A stretch of 64,000 nt of DNA, taken from assembly GCA_023014485.1 (NCBI GenBank), contig JAJOZX010002365.1, positions 163,501 through 227,500 on the forward strand, read 5' to 3'. The stretch is from Bathynomus jamesi. Its lineage: Eukaryota; Arthropoda; Malacostraca; Isopoda; Cirolanidae. A program made the translations under genes and the position numbers. How positions within the stretch are numbered: the stretch's first letter is position 1; every line of letters begins with the position of its first letter. This document shows, in pieces, positions 33,251-44,510 of this stretch. The notes below the pieces were generated by a model. The model saw nothing but the letters and a program-made list of their open reading frames with translations. It had not been told where the DNA came from and did no database searches.

Positions 33251-33283
<33 letters not shown>

Positions 33284-34350
33284 TGCCGTTTGGTAAAAAT
33301 AATTTGAATGAAGTTTTTTCTCTTAATAAAAGAAAGCGGTTTCAAATCATCTTCAAAATGTGTCTGAAAACGGGTAAAACCACGCATTAACCCTACTCGA
33401 TGGTGCCGTGCCACGCTTTCGAGGTTCACTGAAAGAAATCCCGAAAATAATAATAATAACTTTTAAGGGCCTTCACCATATAATAATAATGTTTAATAGA
33501 GACTCGCTCTGCTCACGTGGGTCGACGAAGAAAGTTGGCCTATCAATAGTTCTCTCGACCTATTTATTATTTTATTTATTTATTTATTTTTAAAGAGCCA
33601 TATTTGAATCTCCCAATATCAAAATAGATTTGCCTCAATTTTTTTTCTTTTCTTTTGCGCATATGCACCGTAGTTTGATGCTTCTTTCTTCTAGGTTTAC
33701 TTTCTTCCTCGTAATTCGTTAATGACTGACTGGCATTCTCGCATTTTGAGGTGTGTGCGCTGCCCGGGTTTTCTTCAAACAAAGCCGGTCGCGAAATTTG
33801 CTCAATCCAACAGAGGTAAATGTATGGTGAGCAATTTGTGTAGGCGTTTCGAACAGAAATCGAAAAGATACGCGAGAAACGCTTTGTATTTGTGCAATTT
33901 TTCACGGAAGAGCCACGAACCATACAGTAAACAGGATCTTTACAAAAAATTATTTTCAGTTTCCATCAAATCTTTAGTTCTGACCCGCCGTATTCCCCTT
34001 CCCCTATCAAACTCATCTAGTAGACTGCAATTCTCTTCCGCAACACACCACGTACGTTAAGGTTCCCCGCAGTGCCATTGAAGGCCTACAACACTGCCGG
34101 AACTTCCACAACGCTTACAGGACACGCCATTTATCTCACCAAACAAAAAATAACATGGTCAACCCATTGTGATCCCTCGTTCCTGATACTCCATTATGCA
34201 CACGCACAAAAATACTTTTTCCATCAACTGTCCCTGTACACTCGTAGATCCTTCAGGGGTCTGTACTGATCTATACACAAAATACTTGGGCCTACACCCT
34301 GAAGAGGACAGTGCCGTAATTCGGTTACACCATTTCTTTAAGAAAAGTAA
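32833..34350. other. Non-coding stretch with microsatellites
   Basis: (TA)n at 32855-32901, (GT)n at 33252-33283, (ATTT)n near 33570. Open frames near 33580-34060 show no domain. No gene recognised. Confidence 0.4.
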
Positions 34351-34465
34351 AGACACTCAAGTCGGAGGTTCGACTCCCGATGGTGCTAGTAATAATAATC
34401 CAGGAGTTCGCGCAATGGGCCGCACCAGTTGGCCTGAGCGCTGTGGCAATTTCTGGCCCTCCTCG
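34351..34465 (+). mobile_element. SINE, family S1, copy 1
   Basis: GACACTCAAGTCGG, a B-box-like GGTTCGACTCC, an (AAT)n tract, then GCAATGGGCCGCAC and GTTGGCCTGAGCGCTGTGGC. The same ordered blocks occur inverted at 43957-44078, so it is a dispersed SINE-like family. Confidence 0.65.
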
Positions 34466-36758
34466 TTGTTATTATTATTATTATACCCTAAGGGGAGTAC
34501 GTCGTAACCTTGTCGCTATACCGGTTCCCATAAGATAATTAAATTTAAGCGTCAGTAGGTCTGAGCAGTAGTAGTAGTTTGGTGACCGTCTATTGCGTTC
34601 AGACAATGTAGTGATCCGCGGTTCAGACCAGGTTAGGCCGGAGGTTCACAATGTCACGTAACCTCCCTTATTAGTTAGAACGAAGGGTAAATCACTTAAA
34701 TATCGTCCTTACGGTCGAGCTGTGGTAATTATCTTTATTTCATTCATTTTCAACAAATTTTATTTGTGCGCGACACACATTTTTTTTTTTTTTTTTGAAA
34801 GCATACTTCGCCTATTTATAAACACACTCGCATTAAATTAACGTCAAAGCCATCGTACGTTTGGCACTATAGAGTAAAAGAGAAGTTTGCAGTTAAATAT
34901 AAAGCATGGTGCTACATAACAGATATTTAATACAATGAAATAATTTAAAACAAATTAAAAATGTTTACGTACCATGGTACTTAAAAGAAGGTAGTCTGGA
35001 CATGTTCATACTTTACTATTCCGACGAAACGCAATAAAATGAAAGTTTTTAACGAAAGAGTATCAACAAATTAACGTTAGATTACTCACTCCAACAGAAT
35101 GTGTCGTGTGACTTTTGTCTTTACACAAAACTGCGTAATCATTTAACTCTGTCAACAGCAATTAATATTGGAAGTCCCCGCCCGCGAAGACCACTTCAGA
35201 TCGAGCACCTGATAAAACAATTGCGTCCCCCTAATAATGCAACGAAACTGAATCAGTCCGATTTGACCTTTCTTATCCGACCTCTTCACGCATCAAATTC
35301 TTGATTTAAATATGAAACCAACTGATAAGCGGCAAAGATTCGCGTGTTCGTCAAATGCTCCCAACCCGGCAAGATCAGAGGTCGAATGTCGCTTAAATGC
35401 ACTCGCAGTTAGGATAAGTTCATCAAGGTCGGGTCTTGCTGGTGCTACTACAGTCGATCTCGCAGCTCGGCCATTCCGGTTAACCTATTCACGCGGTCGG
35501 GCTCATTCTAGAACTCGTGTTAGTCCGTTACTCAAACTGTAAATACTAGTTTAACCACACACGCGAGATTTGCGACAAGGTCTAAGAAACCAAGAGGAAA
35601 GCGGAATTATATTTTTAAATAAATGAAAATTTTACACTTATTACATCATCCTGTTCAACTAGACAAGCGAGTGCTAAAGTAATATTCTCAATTACGAGAA
35701 GTTCAATACAAGGGAATACATTTCTTATTGTAGCTTTACTTCCCGAGATAAAGGGTCTTGCCCCACTTGAAGCAAAGAAGACCCAGCAAGTGGGTGTACA
35801 GGCGCTTGTAATCAAAATCCTACTTTATTCACGTGACGAATTTTACAGAGTTTTCGATTACTAGTAAAAGTAGTGCTAGAATAGCTCTACCCTTGTGAAA
35901 GGGGTATAAGTAGTAAAATCACTTTTTAATGGCCTCTGTCGCAATCTATTTTCAATTCCCGGTCAAATCGGTGAATCCACCACCTTCAAAAGGATGTGGT
36001 TTAATTTCCCACTCTCTTCTTTTATTCCACCGTTTCAACTACAGAACTGTTTAACTCCAATTTCATTATAATAACTTAATTAGGAAACTAAAATATTTAT
36101 AAATGTGAACCATTGTTTCGAGATTATGTGCGAACCTCGACTCCTCTTGCCGAAATTATAGAGCGTTTCACGCAAAATAATAACCGAAAGGAAGTTCATT
36201 TCCTCACTATGTGGGGCGAGTCACTTTTAGCCCGAGCATTAATTAACGGGATAAGCGGCCAACTGAACCCAACCCACGAGCCAGTAGGTGAAAGCGAACC
36301 AAAGCCTCACGGCTCAGAATCCGCTACCATAATTACTGAGCTACCGGGTGCCCAATACTATACTGTATTTACAATTAAACGAGTACAAATCGTTTATAGT
36401 CGTCGAGGCATGAAGTGGCAGCCATTTCTCCGCATTCAGTCTCAACAATCGGACAGTAAATCCTCTTATTGCGGACCACAAGAGTACACCACGAATTCGA
36501 AAGGTCGCGCGGTACGAAGTGAGTATGGTACGCCTATAAAAGGACCTTAAATCATTCAACAAACGTTTTGACTTTAATCAGGTGTCAGAGGTAAGAGGTT
36601 TCCAAAGGGATCCAAAGGCGTCTTTGCCTAAGTCCTCTTGTACCAGGTTACTACCACAACGGTACACCATGCATTGTGTCCACGTAAGTATTGTGCCACA
36701 CATTATTATATGACGTTTGTTTCTCAAGTTTCTTAAAAAAAAAAAAAAAAAAACTCAC
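34466..36758. other. Non-coding or unassigned stretch
   Basis: Contains T-run 34781-34796 and GC-richer patches (35180-35200, 35380-35530, 36230-36550). A 145-codon frame at 36113-36550 has no recognisable domain or splice context and is not called. Little repeat content. Confidence 0.4.
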
Positions 36759-36984
36759 CACCTCCTGCGTCGCCGCAATTACCATCCTTTCCTGCGTCAG
36801 TAACGATGACGACGACATTGGCCTTGGGACGCGGTTCTGCTTTAGGAGTCGCACTGGGGCGAGCTGTGACGTCAAAAGGGTCGTCCTCGTGGTCGTGGTC
36901 TTCTGGACGGTAATCCTTGAGAATGGATGCCAAGGCCTTCAGGCTTACGTCGTCATCATCGTTTTCGCTCGTTTCGTTCGTGCC
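36759..36984 (-). CDS. Candidate internal exon of a host gene
   Basis: On the minus strand a (CT)n tract ending in CAG directly precedes 36984, and GTGAGT directly follows 36759, so both splice sites are strong. The 226-bp segment between is open in one frame (phase 0 entry, phase 1 exit) and clearly richer in G+C than its flanks. It encodes an acidic region (SENDDDDVSLKALASILKDY, then PEDHDHEDDPFDV), a Pro/Ala/Lys-rich linker and ANVVVIVTDAGKDGNCGDAG. I do not recognise the protein, and neighbouring exons were not located. The A-run after the donor lies in the intron. Confidence 0.55.
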
Positions 36985-39900
36985 CTGAGAGAGAGAGAGA
37001 GAAACCGTTTACCAGGATACCCTCACGTAACCTTGGCATCACGCATTCCAATATAGGCCTCGACATACACGCATTACGTGCGCCAAGACCACATGAAGAC
37101 TATGGAGACCATTTTTAAATGGACCTAACGTACGTTCAATGAAATAAATATTAACTAGATAAGCAACCTTCGTTATTTATATTTAAAGTCCTTCCTCTGA
37201 CGAAATATGAACGAGAGAATAGACTCTCGTTCCAAAACAACCTCTATTCCCGGACATTCGCCTCAATCCGTTATCATTTCTAAATGCATTCAAAGCCACC
37301 ATATGATATTCTAAAATCTGGGTTACGCTAGTGGCAAATCGACCTATCGAGAGCAATCCTAACACGAGGCAACCCTCGTATAACCCTCGTTCAAATTTTT
37401 AAAAAAAGGAAGTCGGGGAGTGGGTTTTTTTTAATCCCGAGTATATACGTCAATAGTATTGTTAGGATTAAAAAAATTATAAAGTCCTAAAATGTTCAAA
37501 TTTCGCTTTACAAAACAAGAATTAAAAAAAAGAAAAAGTGTGGGTAGTGTACTGGCGTAACGGGATTTTAAGACGGCAAAAAAGGACATTTAGGTTTACC
37601 AAGACTAAAATTACACTAGACCTAACAAATTACTTAAAATAGGTCTACTGTTAGCCGTTAGGCTTATCATTTTCCATAATTTGCCAAATATCGCACTCTA
37701 ATTACGTCTATCCGACGTCAAACCGGCATTTCAAAATCTCGTTTCTGTGGCGTCATAACCAAAATGCTAGTTCGAATCTGCCACCAAATTGAATAATTTC
37801 TTAAAGGATGTCGATACAAAAAAAAGATTAAAAGTTACAACGCAAAAACAGGTAAGCGAAAAAGTATCAAACTATTTTCTATTTTATTTTTGCTTGCTTT
37901 TTAAAGTTCGGGCCAGCGTCCCTTGGGGCAAGGTCATCGAAGTCGCTCTTTCTTCTCCTCCCCAGTCGGGAGTCCCAGTTTCTACATTTTTAACCTCATC
38001 TCCGCCTTGTTACAGACAGACTTTGACGTCACAGCCCCTATAGCTATTTCACAGTTCATGGAGACTTTCTTCACGTTTACAAATATTGGGGTTATGTCAA
38101 CTCGTAAAAGCAACAATTAGACCCAACTCATAAGATGACGTAGGCCTATAGTGTCTGTATAGTTCAACCGAGATCGAAACTAAAGCTCTTTTATTAGGTA
38201 TGCTTCCCATAAAAGAAAATCACAGCCCGAAGTTCAATTATGCCATTTTTAAAACGCTGGAGATTTTTTAAATAAAAGTATTTATACGAGAGTACGGCTT
38301 GAAAGTACAGAATATAATTCATTAGATGCGATGACTACGTTTTACTTTTCTACATTAAGATGCGAACAGTTCCGAATGTTTGGGGAAAAGAAAAAAACCG
38401 AGGCTTGGTTGTCAATTATTGCACGTCAATTGTGCAATTCTGTATCGTACAGACCTACTGCACTAAACTTTTTCGTGTCGCAGAATAAATTCACCACACG
38501 TAAGAATGATAAGATGTTACAGAGTTAAAAGATTTTATATATATATATATATATATATTACTGACATTATCGAAGAAATCTCAATAGGAGAGAACAGTAA
38601 ATAATTTCAGCTCATGTCTAGCATGGTTTAATACCGCGTGACAATAAATTACATTTTTATCTCAAGGACAAGGGACCCTCCTATTTTTAACACTTTAAAT
38701 TAGGCCTTTATCTCTATGTGCTGCGCACACACGAGATTTATTTTTGGCTTTTAACTCCGACCGTACGGAAAATGGGAATTCAAACACCATACAAGCTAGA
38801 CGGTTGGGCCGTACTGTAAGCCCACCTTTAACAAGGTAGGCTCCAAGTTGGGTCCGAAACTGTGACAATTTAGGCCTACATTGTAAATTTAAACTAGCCT
38901 TGTTCAGAATGGTAAACTTTTCGGATCATAACTAAGCTTAAAACGTTTAAGTAGGCCAATTCCTCAACCCAATTGTCAGGCCTACTTTCAGTCACTTCTA
39001 CTGAGACTCATACCAGCGGTCTTATTTCTATTCTCTGTCATTACCCGATATCTGAAGAAAGGCCTAAGTTAGCCTAGAATATTTTTTAGTTAGGAACTGC
39101 CATATGCATGCGTTTCAAGTTAGGTTTCTGCCTACAGACACGCCTCCCAAAGCCAAGCCTCGGATTATATCAAAATATGTAACACTTTCTTCAACAAAAC
39201 GGCCTACAGCTCCGAATAAAGGAACAGTTTAAGAGGTAAGGAAGGTTAGGCCCAATACCGCTCTGCTATATAAGGATATGATGATAGGCCTACGCTGTCT
39301 ACGATATCATGGAATTTGCCCTGTACTCTATAATAGACTATAGGTATACTATATAGGCCAGGTTCCTAGCTAAACTATTAAGCTTAACTTGCCGTAAGAG
39401 TCTAGTATTAACTTTAAAATTTAGGCTTTTACTTCTTAGCATCATTAAGATTAATAGATCTTAGTAGGCTACTGTCTAGTTTAAACTCGGTAGGCCTAAC
39501 CGTAGTACTACCAGTACCGGTTCAAAATTTCAGTAGACCCTCTCTCTCTTTGGAGGCTCTCTATTACTTTTAGTTTAGACTACATTTACTTAGTGGTTAT
39601 GACACTAATATCCCTGATATATCGAACGTTGACCCATAAACTGTTGTCATGTCATTCGAGGACAAGGGCTCCCTAACCTAATTTTTGGCATTAGATAAGC
39701 AACACATTGGGAAGAATAATTTTTTTTTTTTGTTTAGCCCGGTACATTTTAGCGTGGTCAAAATTTTGCAAAAATTGCGTTGCACCTCGAATTCGTTTAA
39801 TTCACCAAACTCTTTATAAATATTTCAGCACGACACTATGCCTAATTGCGATTATGTCACAATGTATGAACACTTCGAATATTAATAATGAATAATTGCA

Positions 39901-40859
39901 CTCTGATTTCATGAAAATATTCTTGAAATTTTATTAAAACCAATAGTTACTTACGACAAACACAACCGTATCCCTTCTTTCTCTATCCATTGCCTTGCAC
40001 CTCACTGGATACTATAACGAGGTTTCCGATGAAAACATAAAATAATATGCGTAGTTCATAAGTTCCTTAATTTCTCATTAAGAAATATGCATGTACTATA
40101 TTGTATTAAAATTTAAAACACAATGCAAATGAATGTAAGCCATATTATAGCAACATTTTTAAAAATACTTAGCAAATTGTCCTAACCCCGATAAAAGGAC
40201 TTGGAAGTGTTGCCAACTCGCGAGCAACAACCGGTCAACTCTGAAAAAAGAAAATGAAAACACTACCACAGCAACAAACCACGTTCTTATGCCGTAATAC
40301 GCTATTTCAATTACATTTTCTCACAGGCCATTCTTATTCGTTTTGATAAATTAATGCATTGTATATAATTGAAAATGCGTCATCGATCTTATACTTAAAA
40401 TAGTAAATATTTGTCCTGGTTTAAATAACCGAAACCGAATTGGTATCAATGTAGTTTAGTTCCTTGCTGCATTTAGCCTAATTCTTTAATTCCATTCCAA
40501 AATTATTGTAGCTCGTGCTGTCATTAATTTTCCCGTTAAGAAATAAAATGAATATTAAAAGACAATAAATAAGCCCTATAGTAACTATGTTATGCATAAA
40601 TTAAGAACATAACTAATTCGTTTCGTCATTTTTGAGGTGGACTATGAAGGCTCAATTGTCTTCAAAAGAAATTTCCTTCTTTCTAAGTATCTCCAATGAC
40701 ACTATAATGTCACAGAGTGACTTGCAACAGGTTTAATTTTTTCTAGTTGTGTTTCATCCTCAGTTTGGTTTTAATAAGCAAATAAAAATAATGCTTATTC
40801 ACAAATTTTTATATTGATAAACAAAGGAGTAAGAAATGGTCAGTGATACAACTTGTATG

Positions 40860-40865
<6 letters not shown>
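36985..40865. other. Low-repeat non-coding stretch with TAGGCCTA cluster
   Basis: Few mobile elements are seen. (TA)n at 38535-38558. Between about 38140 and 39500 the motif TAGGCCTA or close variants recurs more than ten times. Small open frames lack domains. It may be intronic or upstream sequence of the exon at 36759-36984. Confidence 0.4.

Positions 40866-40905
<40 letters not shown>
40866..40905. repeat. (TA)n microsatellite
   Basis: TA run bordering the left side of the large palindrome. Confidence 0.95.
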
Positions 40906-40908
<3 letters not shown>

Positions 40909-41000
40909 ACCTTCTTAGAGGTAAACTGTCATATTAAAAAAAAATAAGGGGACTAGAGCTCCCAAACTTCATAGATGCTTACCTTAGCATATTGTTCGTC

Positions 41001-41348
41001 TTAATTGAGAAGTTGCTCGATGTGTCCCCCTTCCTGCTCAACGCAGGCCTCCAAACGTGGACGCCACTGATCAATACACCTGTTTACATATCGTTGAGAC
41101 ACCTTCTCCCAGCCGAGCAGAATTCTTTCGCGTAGTTCATCTATGTCTCTTATATTGGTACTAGGGATGTAAACTTTGGACTTCAGGGCTTCCCAAACAC
41201 CATAATCTAGTGGTGAAAGATCGGTGCTACTAGCCGGCCACATATTGGGTTCGATAAAATCCGGTGTTTCGTTCTCAAGGAATGTGACAGTTTGGCGTTC
41301 TCTGTGAGCAAGGTGCTCCATCTTGTTGGAAAGTATATCTTTTACCAC
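41001..41348 (-). pseudogene. Mariner transposase C-terminal fragment, left arm
   Basis: Reads RQTVTFLENETPDFIEPN, SSTDLSPLDYGVWEALKSKV, then DELRERILLGWEKVSQRYVN, ending GGHIEQLLN. PLDY.VW carries the third catalytic Asp. The second (QQDGAP) lies just inside the arm but in another frame, so a one-base slip separates them. Allowing for it, the spacing is about 37 residues, suggesting a DD37D lineage. The first catalytic Asp and HTH are missing. Non-functional. Confidence 0.8.
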
Positions 41349-41379
41349 TAATTCGTCGAATATCAGTTAGATAGATTAT

Positions 41380-41724
41380 GTGAAAGATATACTTTCCAAC
41401 AAGATGGAGCCCCTTGTTCACAGAGCACGCCAAACTGTCACATTCCTTGAGAACGAAACACCGGATTTTATCGAACCCAATATGTGGCCGGCTAGTAGCA
41501 CCGATCTTTCACCACTAGATTATGGTGTTTGGGAAGCCCTGAAGTCCAAAGTTTACATCCCTGGTACCAATATAAGAGACATAGATGAACTACGCGAAAG
41601 AATTCTGCTCGGCTGGGAGAAGGTGTCACAACGATATGTAAACAGGTGTATTGATCAGTGGCGTCCACGTTTGGAGGCCTGCGTTGAGCAGGAAGGGGGA
41701 CACATCGAGCAACTTCTCAATTAA
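41380..41724 (+). pseudogene. Mariner transposase C-terminal fragment, right arm
   Basis: Nearly identical to the left-arm fragment (MEPLVHRARQTV here against MEHLAHRERQTV there, and one Gly for Ser change). It carries the same frame slip next to the QQDGAP motif. The shared lesion shows that a dead copy was duplicated into the palindrome, rather than two live copies meeting. It ends GGHIEQLLN and a stop. Confidence 0.8.
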
Positions 41725-41810
41725 GACGAACAATATGCTAAGGTAAGCATCTATGAAGTTTGGGAGCTCTAGTCCCCTTATTTTTTTTAATATGACAGTT
41801 TACCTCTAAG

Positions 41811-42963
41811 GGGTCACTTTTTTTTTACCCACCCTATATATATATATATCAAGCATTTTTAAAGCAGTCTAATAAAAAGTCAAAATAATTTAGTCTGCTT
41901 ATTTGGTTAACAGATTTTTGTCAGGAATTCCAAGGTGTGGTTGCACTATGATAAACACTAACACTACACTAAATTTAGCATTCATAACATGAAACGTTCT
42001 TATGAAGGGAAAAAAACGAGATTACAAACGAGAGCAAGGCAATTAACAACACTGCTTTGTGTTCTATTCAAAATGCTCTCATAGGAATTGCATAGAAACT
42101 CAATTTTTTTTTTAAAGATGACAACACTTGACAGGAGATTTGTCCAAACAGATAACTACTGTATTTAAATGAAATATTATATATATATATATATAATGTC
42201 AAAATTATATGTGTAAATCCATGCAAATAATTATTATAAAATCTCTCTCTCTCTCTCCTATATTGTATAACGTTTCTTATTAATGCAGCTTATCTTTTAA
42301 ATATTAAAAATCAGGGTCATTTGACAAGCATCTGGAAGTATCAGTTATTGAATGTATGACTGAGCCACAGTATGAGTACAGGTGATTTTGTTCCCACAAC
42401 TTTAACATTCAACCTCGAGTTTTTGAGATAAAGAAAGAAAGTGTGCAGCAGATATTTTACGTTCTTGTCCGCGATTATGTGTACTTGTTAAGGAAATCAA
42501 CACTTACACAATTAGTCATGTACACGCTTAGCGAGTGTTTGTACAGAATCATAAGCAAATGTTACGAAAGTTCAAGTTTGCGAGAGACAATCAGTCACTG
42601 ACATTAAGAGGAAGAAGGAACATTTAGAAGCGATATTATCCAATTTTCTGATATCAAATTTGTTTTCAAGTCATTTAATCGATTGACTTTGTCCTCTCTC
42701 GTCAATTATGTCCTCACCATCTGTCTGCCTCCTCACTTCAAGTTCATTGTGGACAACAAATAAATAAATAAATGTCCTTCGTAATTCTAGACAATTTAAA
42801 ACAAATTTCTTTCTTTTTTATTTATTCGCTGTTTTGGGATATGTGTTGCAAATTAAGGGGAGATATATTTCCATGTGTCCACCTGTGCCAGCTGTTAATG
42901 AACCTCCTCGCTTTTTTAATTGAAACAAACACACACACACACACATACACACACACATACATA
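41811..42963. other. Non-coding stretch
   Basis: (TA)n near 41836 and 42178, (CT)n near 42243, (CA)n near 42930-42960. No gene recognised. Confidence 0.45.
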
Positions 42964-43551
42964 GGGTGATCCAGAGAAATGGGACCCAAAAGAAACCCCT
43001 GTAACTCTTAAAGTATAAGTCCTTTTATAAAATCATACGCATCATTCGAAAGAGGATAGTTACAAGTTTGTACAGGATTGTATAGGTTTTGAAAATACAA
43101 GACAAGATAAGATACAAAACAAAATAAAAGTGTTAGTTAAAACTAACCCTTCAAGATGACTGCATGGACTGTGGAACAGCTGCCTTTCATAACTGAGCAA
43201 TATTATGAGCATGGAAGAAGTGTACTTTCAGCTCTTAGAAGGTGATTTTGACATCTGAAAATTTGTATTGAAAGATCTTTGAGCTGAAACTACACTTCTT
43301 CCATGCTCATAATATTGCTCAGTTATGAAACGCAGCTGTTCCACAGTCCATGCAGTCATCTTGAAGGGTTAGTTTTAACTAACACTTTTATTTTGTTTTG
43401 TATCTTATCTTGTCTTGTATTTTCAAAACCTATACAATCCTGTACAAACTTGTAACTATACTCTTTCGAATGATGCGTATGATTTTATAAAAGGACTTAT
43501 ACTTTAAGAGTTACAGGGGTTTCTTTTGGGTCCCATTTCTCTGGATCACCC
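42964..43551. mobile_element. Palindromic mariner derivative with 5' transposase tips in both arms
   Basis: Arms of ~270 bp (42964-43236 and 43280-43551) start GGGTGATCCAGAGAAATGGG and mirror each other. Each arm contains ATGACTGCATGGACTGTGG, giving MTAWTVEQLPFITEQYYEHG on the plus strand, a mariner-type N-terminus. The central ~45 bases are not palindromic. (CA)n and TATA flank it. Confidence 0.85.
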
Positions 43552-43565
43552 TTTATATATATATA

Positions 43566-43777
43566 TGCAATAAAATCACAGAACAACACGTGATCTTTTT
43601 AATAAGCAAAGAACCACAGGGAAAAGGAAAAGGAAACACGAAATCCGAGTGCTTTCGTGATATATTCACATCTTCAGGGACAAGAAAGAAATTTCTTTCT
43701 TGTCCCTGAAGATGTGAATATATCACGAAAGCGCTCGGATTTCGTATTTCCTTTTCCTTGTGGTTCTTTGCTTATAT
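43566..43777. mobile_element. Hairpin copy of a Penelope-like terminal repeat
   Basis: Near-perfect arms of about 100 bp meet at GAAAGAAATTTCTTTC. The outer end AAGCAAAGAACCACAGGGAA and the internal CTGAAGA..GAAA motif resemble the terminal repeats of 9669-10419. It probably arose by template switching. TA repeats lie outside. Confidence 0.65.
43704..43739 (+). ncRNA. Hammerhead-like motif (also present inverted in the other arm)
   Basis: TCC, CTGAAGA (43706-43712), stem II GUGA-..-UCAC, GAAA (43727-43730), GCGCTC, then GGA pairing with TCC. The core is complete but stem I is short (3-4 bp), and one base is unpaired before stem II. Confidence 0.4.
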
Positions 43778-43956
43778 ATATATATATATATTCTTTTATG
43801 AACATGTAATATATAATTTCACTTTATAATACTTTCTTAATGTAGAAGAATAAAGGTTTTTGTTTGTGTGTTTGTTTGTTTGTTTATATTTATGTCTACA
43901 AGTTTCTTTCATCATTTATACAAAAAATATGCCCCTTCATTCAGTATGTAAATCAG

Positions 43957-44078
43957 TGATGAGGGTCAGAAACTGGCACAGTGCTCAGGCCAACTAATGT
44001 GGCCCATTGCTCTAATTCCGCTATTATTATTATTATTACCAGCATCATCTGAAGTCGAACCCCCGACCTCAGTGTCTT
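43957..44078 (-). mobile_element. SINE, family S1, copy 2
   Basis: Inverse of the blocks at 34351-34465: GACACTGAGGTCGG, GGTTCGACTTC, (AAT)n, GCAATGGGCCACAT and GTTGGCCTGAGCACTGTGCC. This confirms a dispersed family. Confidence 0.65.
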
Positions 44079-44095
44079 CATTTTCGCCCGATACA

Positions 44096-44141
<46 letters not shown>
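44096..44141. repeat. (TA)n microsatellite
   Basis: TA run at the left of the SINE palindrome; a second run (44473-44507) closes the right side. Confidence 0.95.
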
Positions 44142-44146
<5 letters not shown>

Positions 44147-44172
44147 CTGCAAACACGCAGTATAATTAACGT

Positions 44173-44468
44173 AAAGAACGACGCTTTGTATAGGAGACTT
44201 ATCCGCGCAAGATGAGAGCGAAAGAACGAAACAATTGAAAAAATGAGGTACCCACCCTGGAATCGAACCCGGGATCTTCCGATTGCCGGTCAGACATGAT
44301 AACCACTACACCATAGGCCTCACCCAAACAATGGTGTAGTGGTTATCATGTCTGACCGGCAATCGGAAGATCCCGGGTTCGATTCCCGGGTGGGTACCTC
44401 ATTTTTTCAATTGTTTCGTTCTTTCGCTCTCATCTTGCGCGGATAAGTCTCCTATACAAAGCGTCGTT

Positions 44469-44472
<4 letters not shown>
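44173..44472. mobile_element. Two head-to-head tRNA-derived SINEs in a perfect palindrome
   Basis: AAAGAACGACGCTTTGTATA at the left is mirrored at the right. The tRNA-like units lie at 44245-44321 (minus) and 44331-44400 (plus), separated by about 10 bases. Each has TGGTGTAGTGGTTATCATG (A-box region of tRNA-Val/Asp type) and GGGTTCGATTCC (B box). The anticodon arm and acceptor stem do not fold normally, so they are SINE heads. Confidence 0.8.

Positions 44473-44507
<35 letters not shown>

Positions 44508-44510
<3 letters not shown>

Larger units (their letters stand above)
40914..41810. mobile_element. ~900 bp palindrome built from two head-to-head mariner 3' ends
   Basis: Arms 40914-41347 and 41381-41810 are inverse complements with only a few mismatches, around a ~33-base spacer. 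Each arm contains the C-terminal third of a mariner-type transposase reading outward from the centre, plus its 3' flank. Both outer sides are near TA repeats (40866-40905 and about 41836). Confidence 0.9.

Noticed and set aside
34280..34330. A fourth hammerhead motif (CTGAAGA at about 34300)
   Set aside because: No GAAA follows a stem II hairpin at the right distance, and stem I pairing is absent.
36113..36550. 145-residue open frame as a gene
   Set aside because: No domain, no Kozak start and no splice context; its length is possible by chance in this GC-richer patch.
44245..44400. Functional tRNA genes
   Set aside because: A and B boxes are good, but the acceptor ends (GAGGCCT and GGTACCTC) pair poorly, no 5-bp anticodon stem forms, and the sequence continues into a SINE body.
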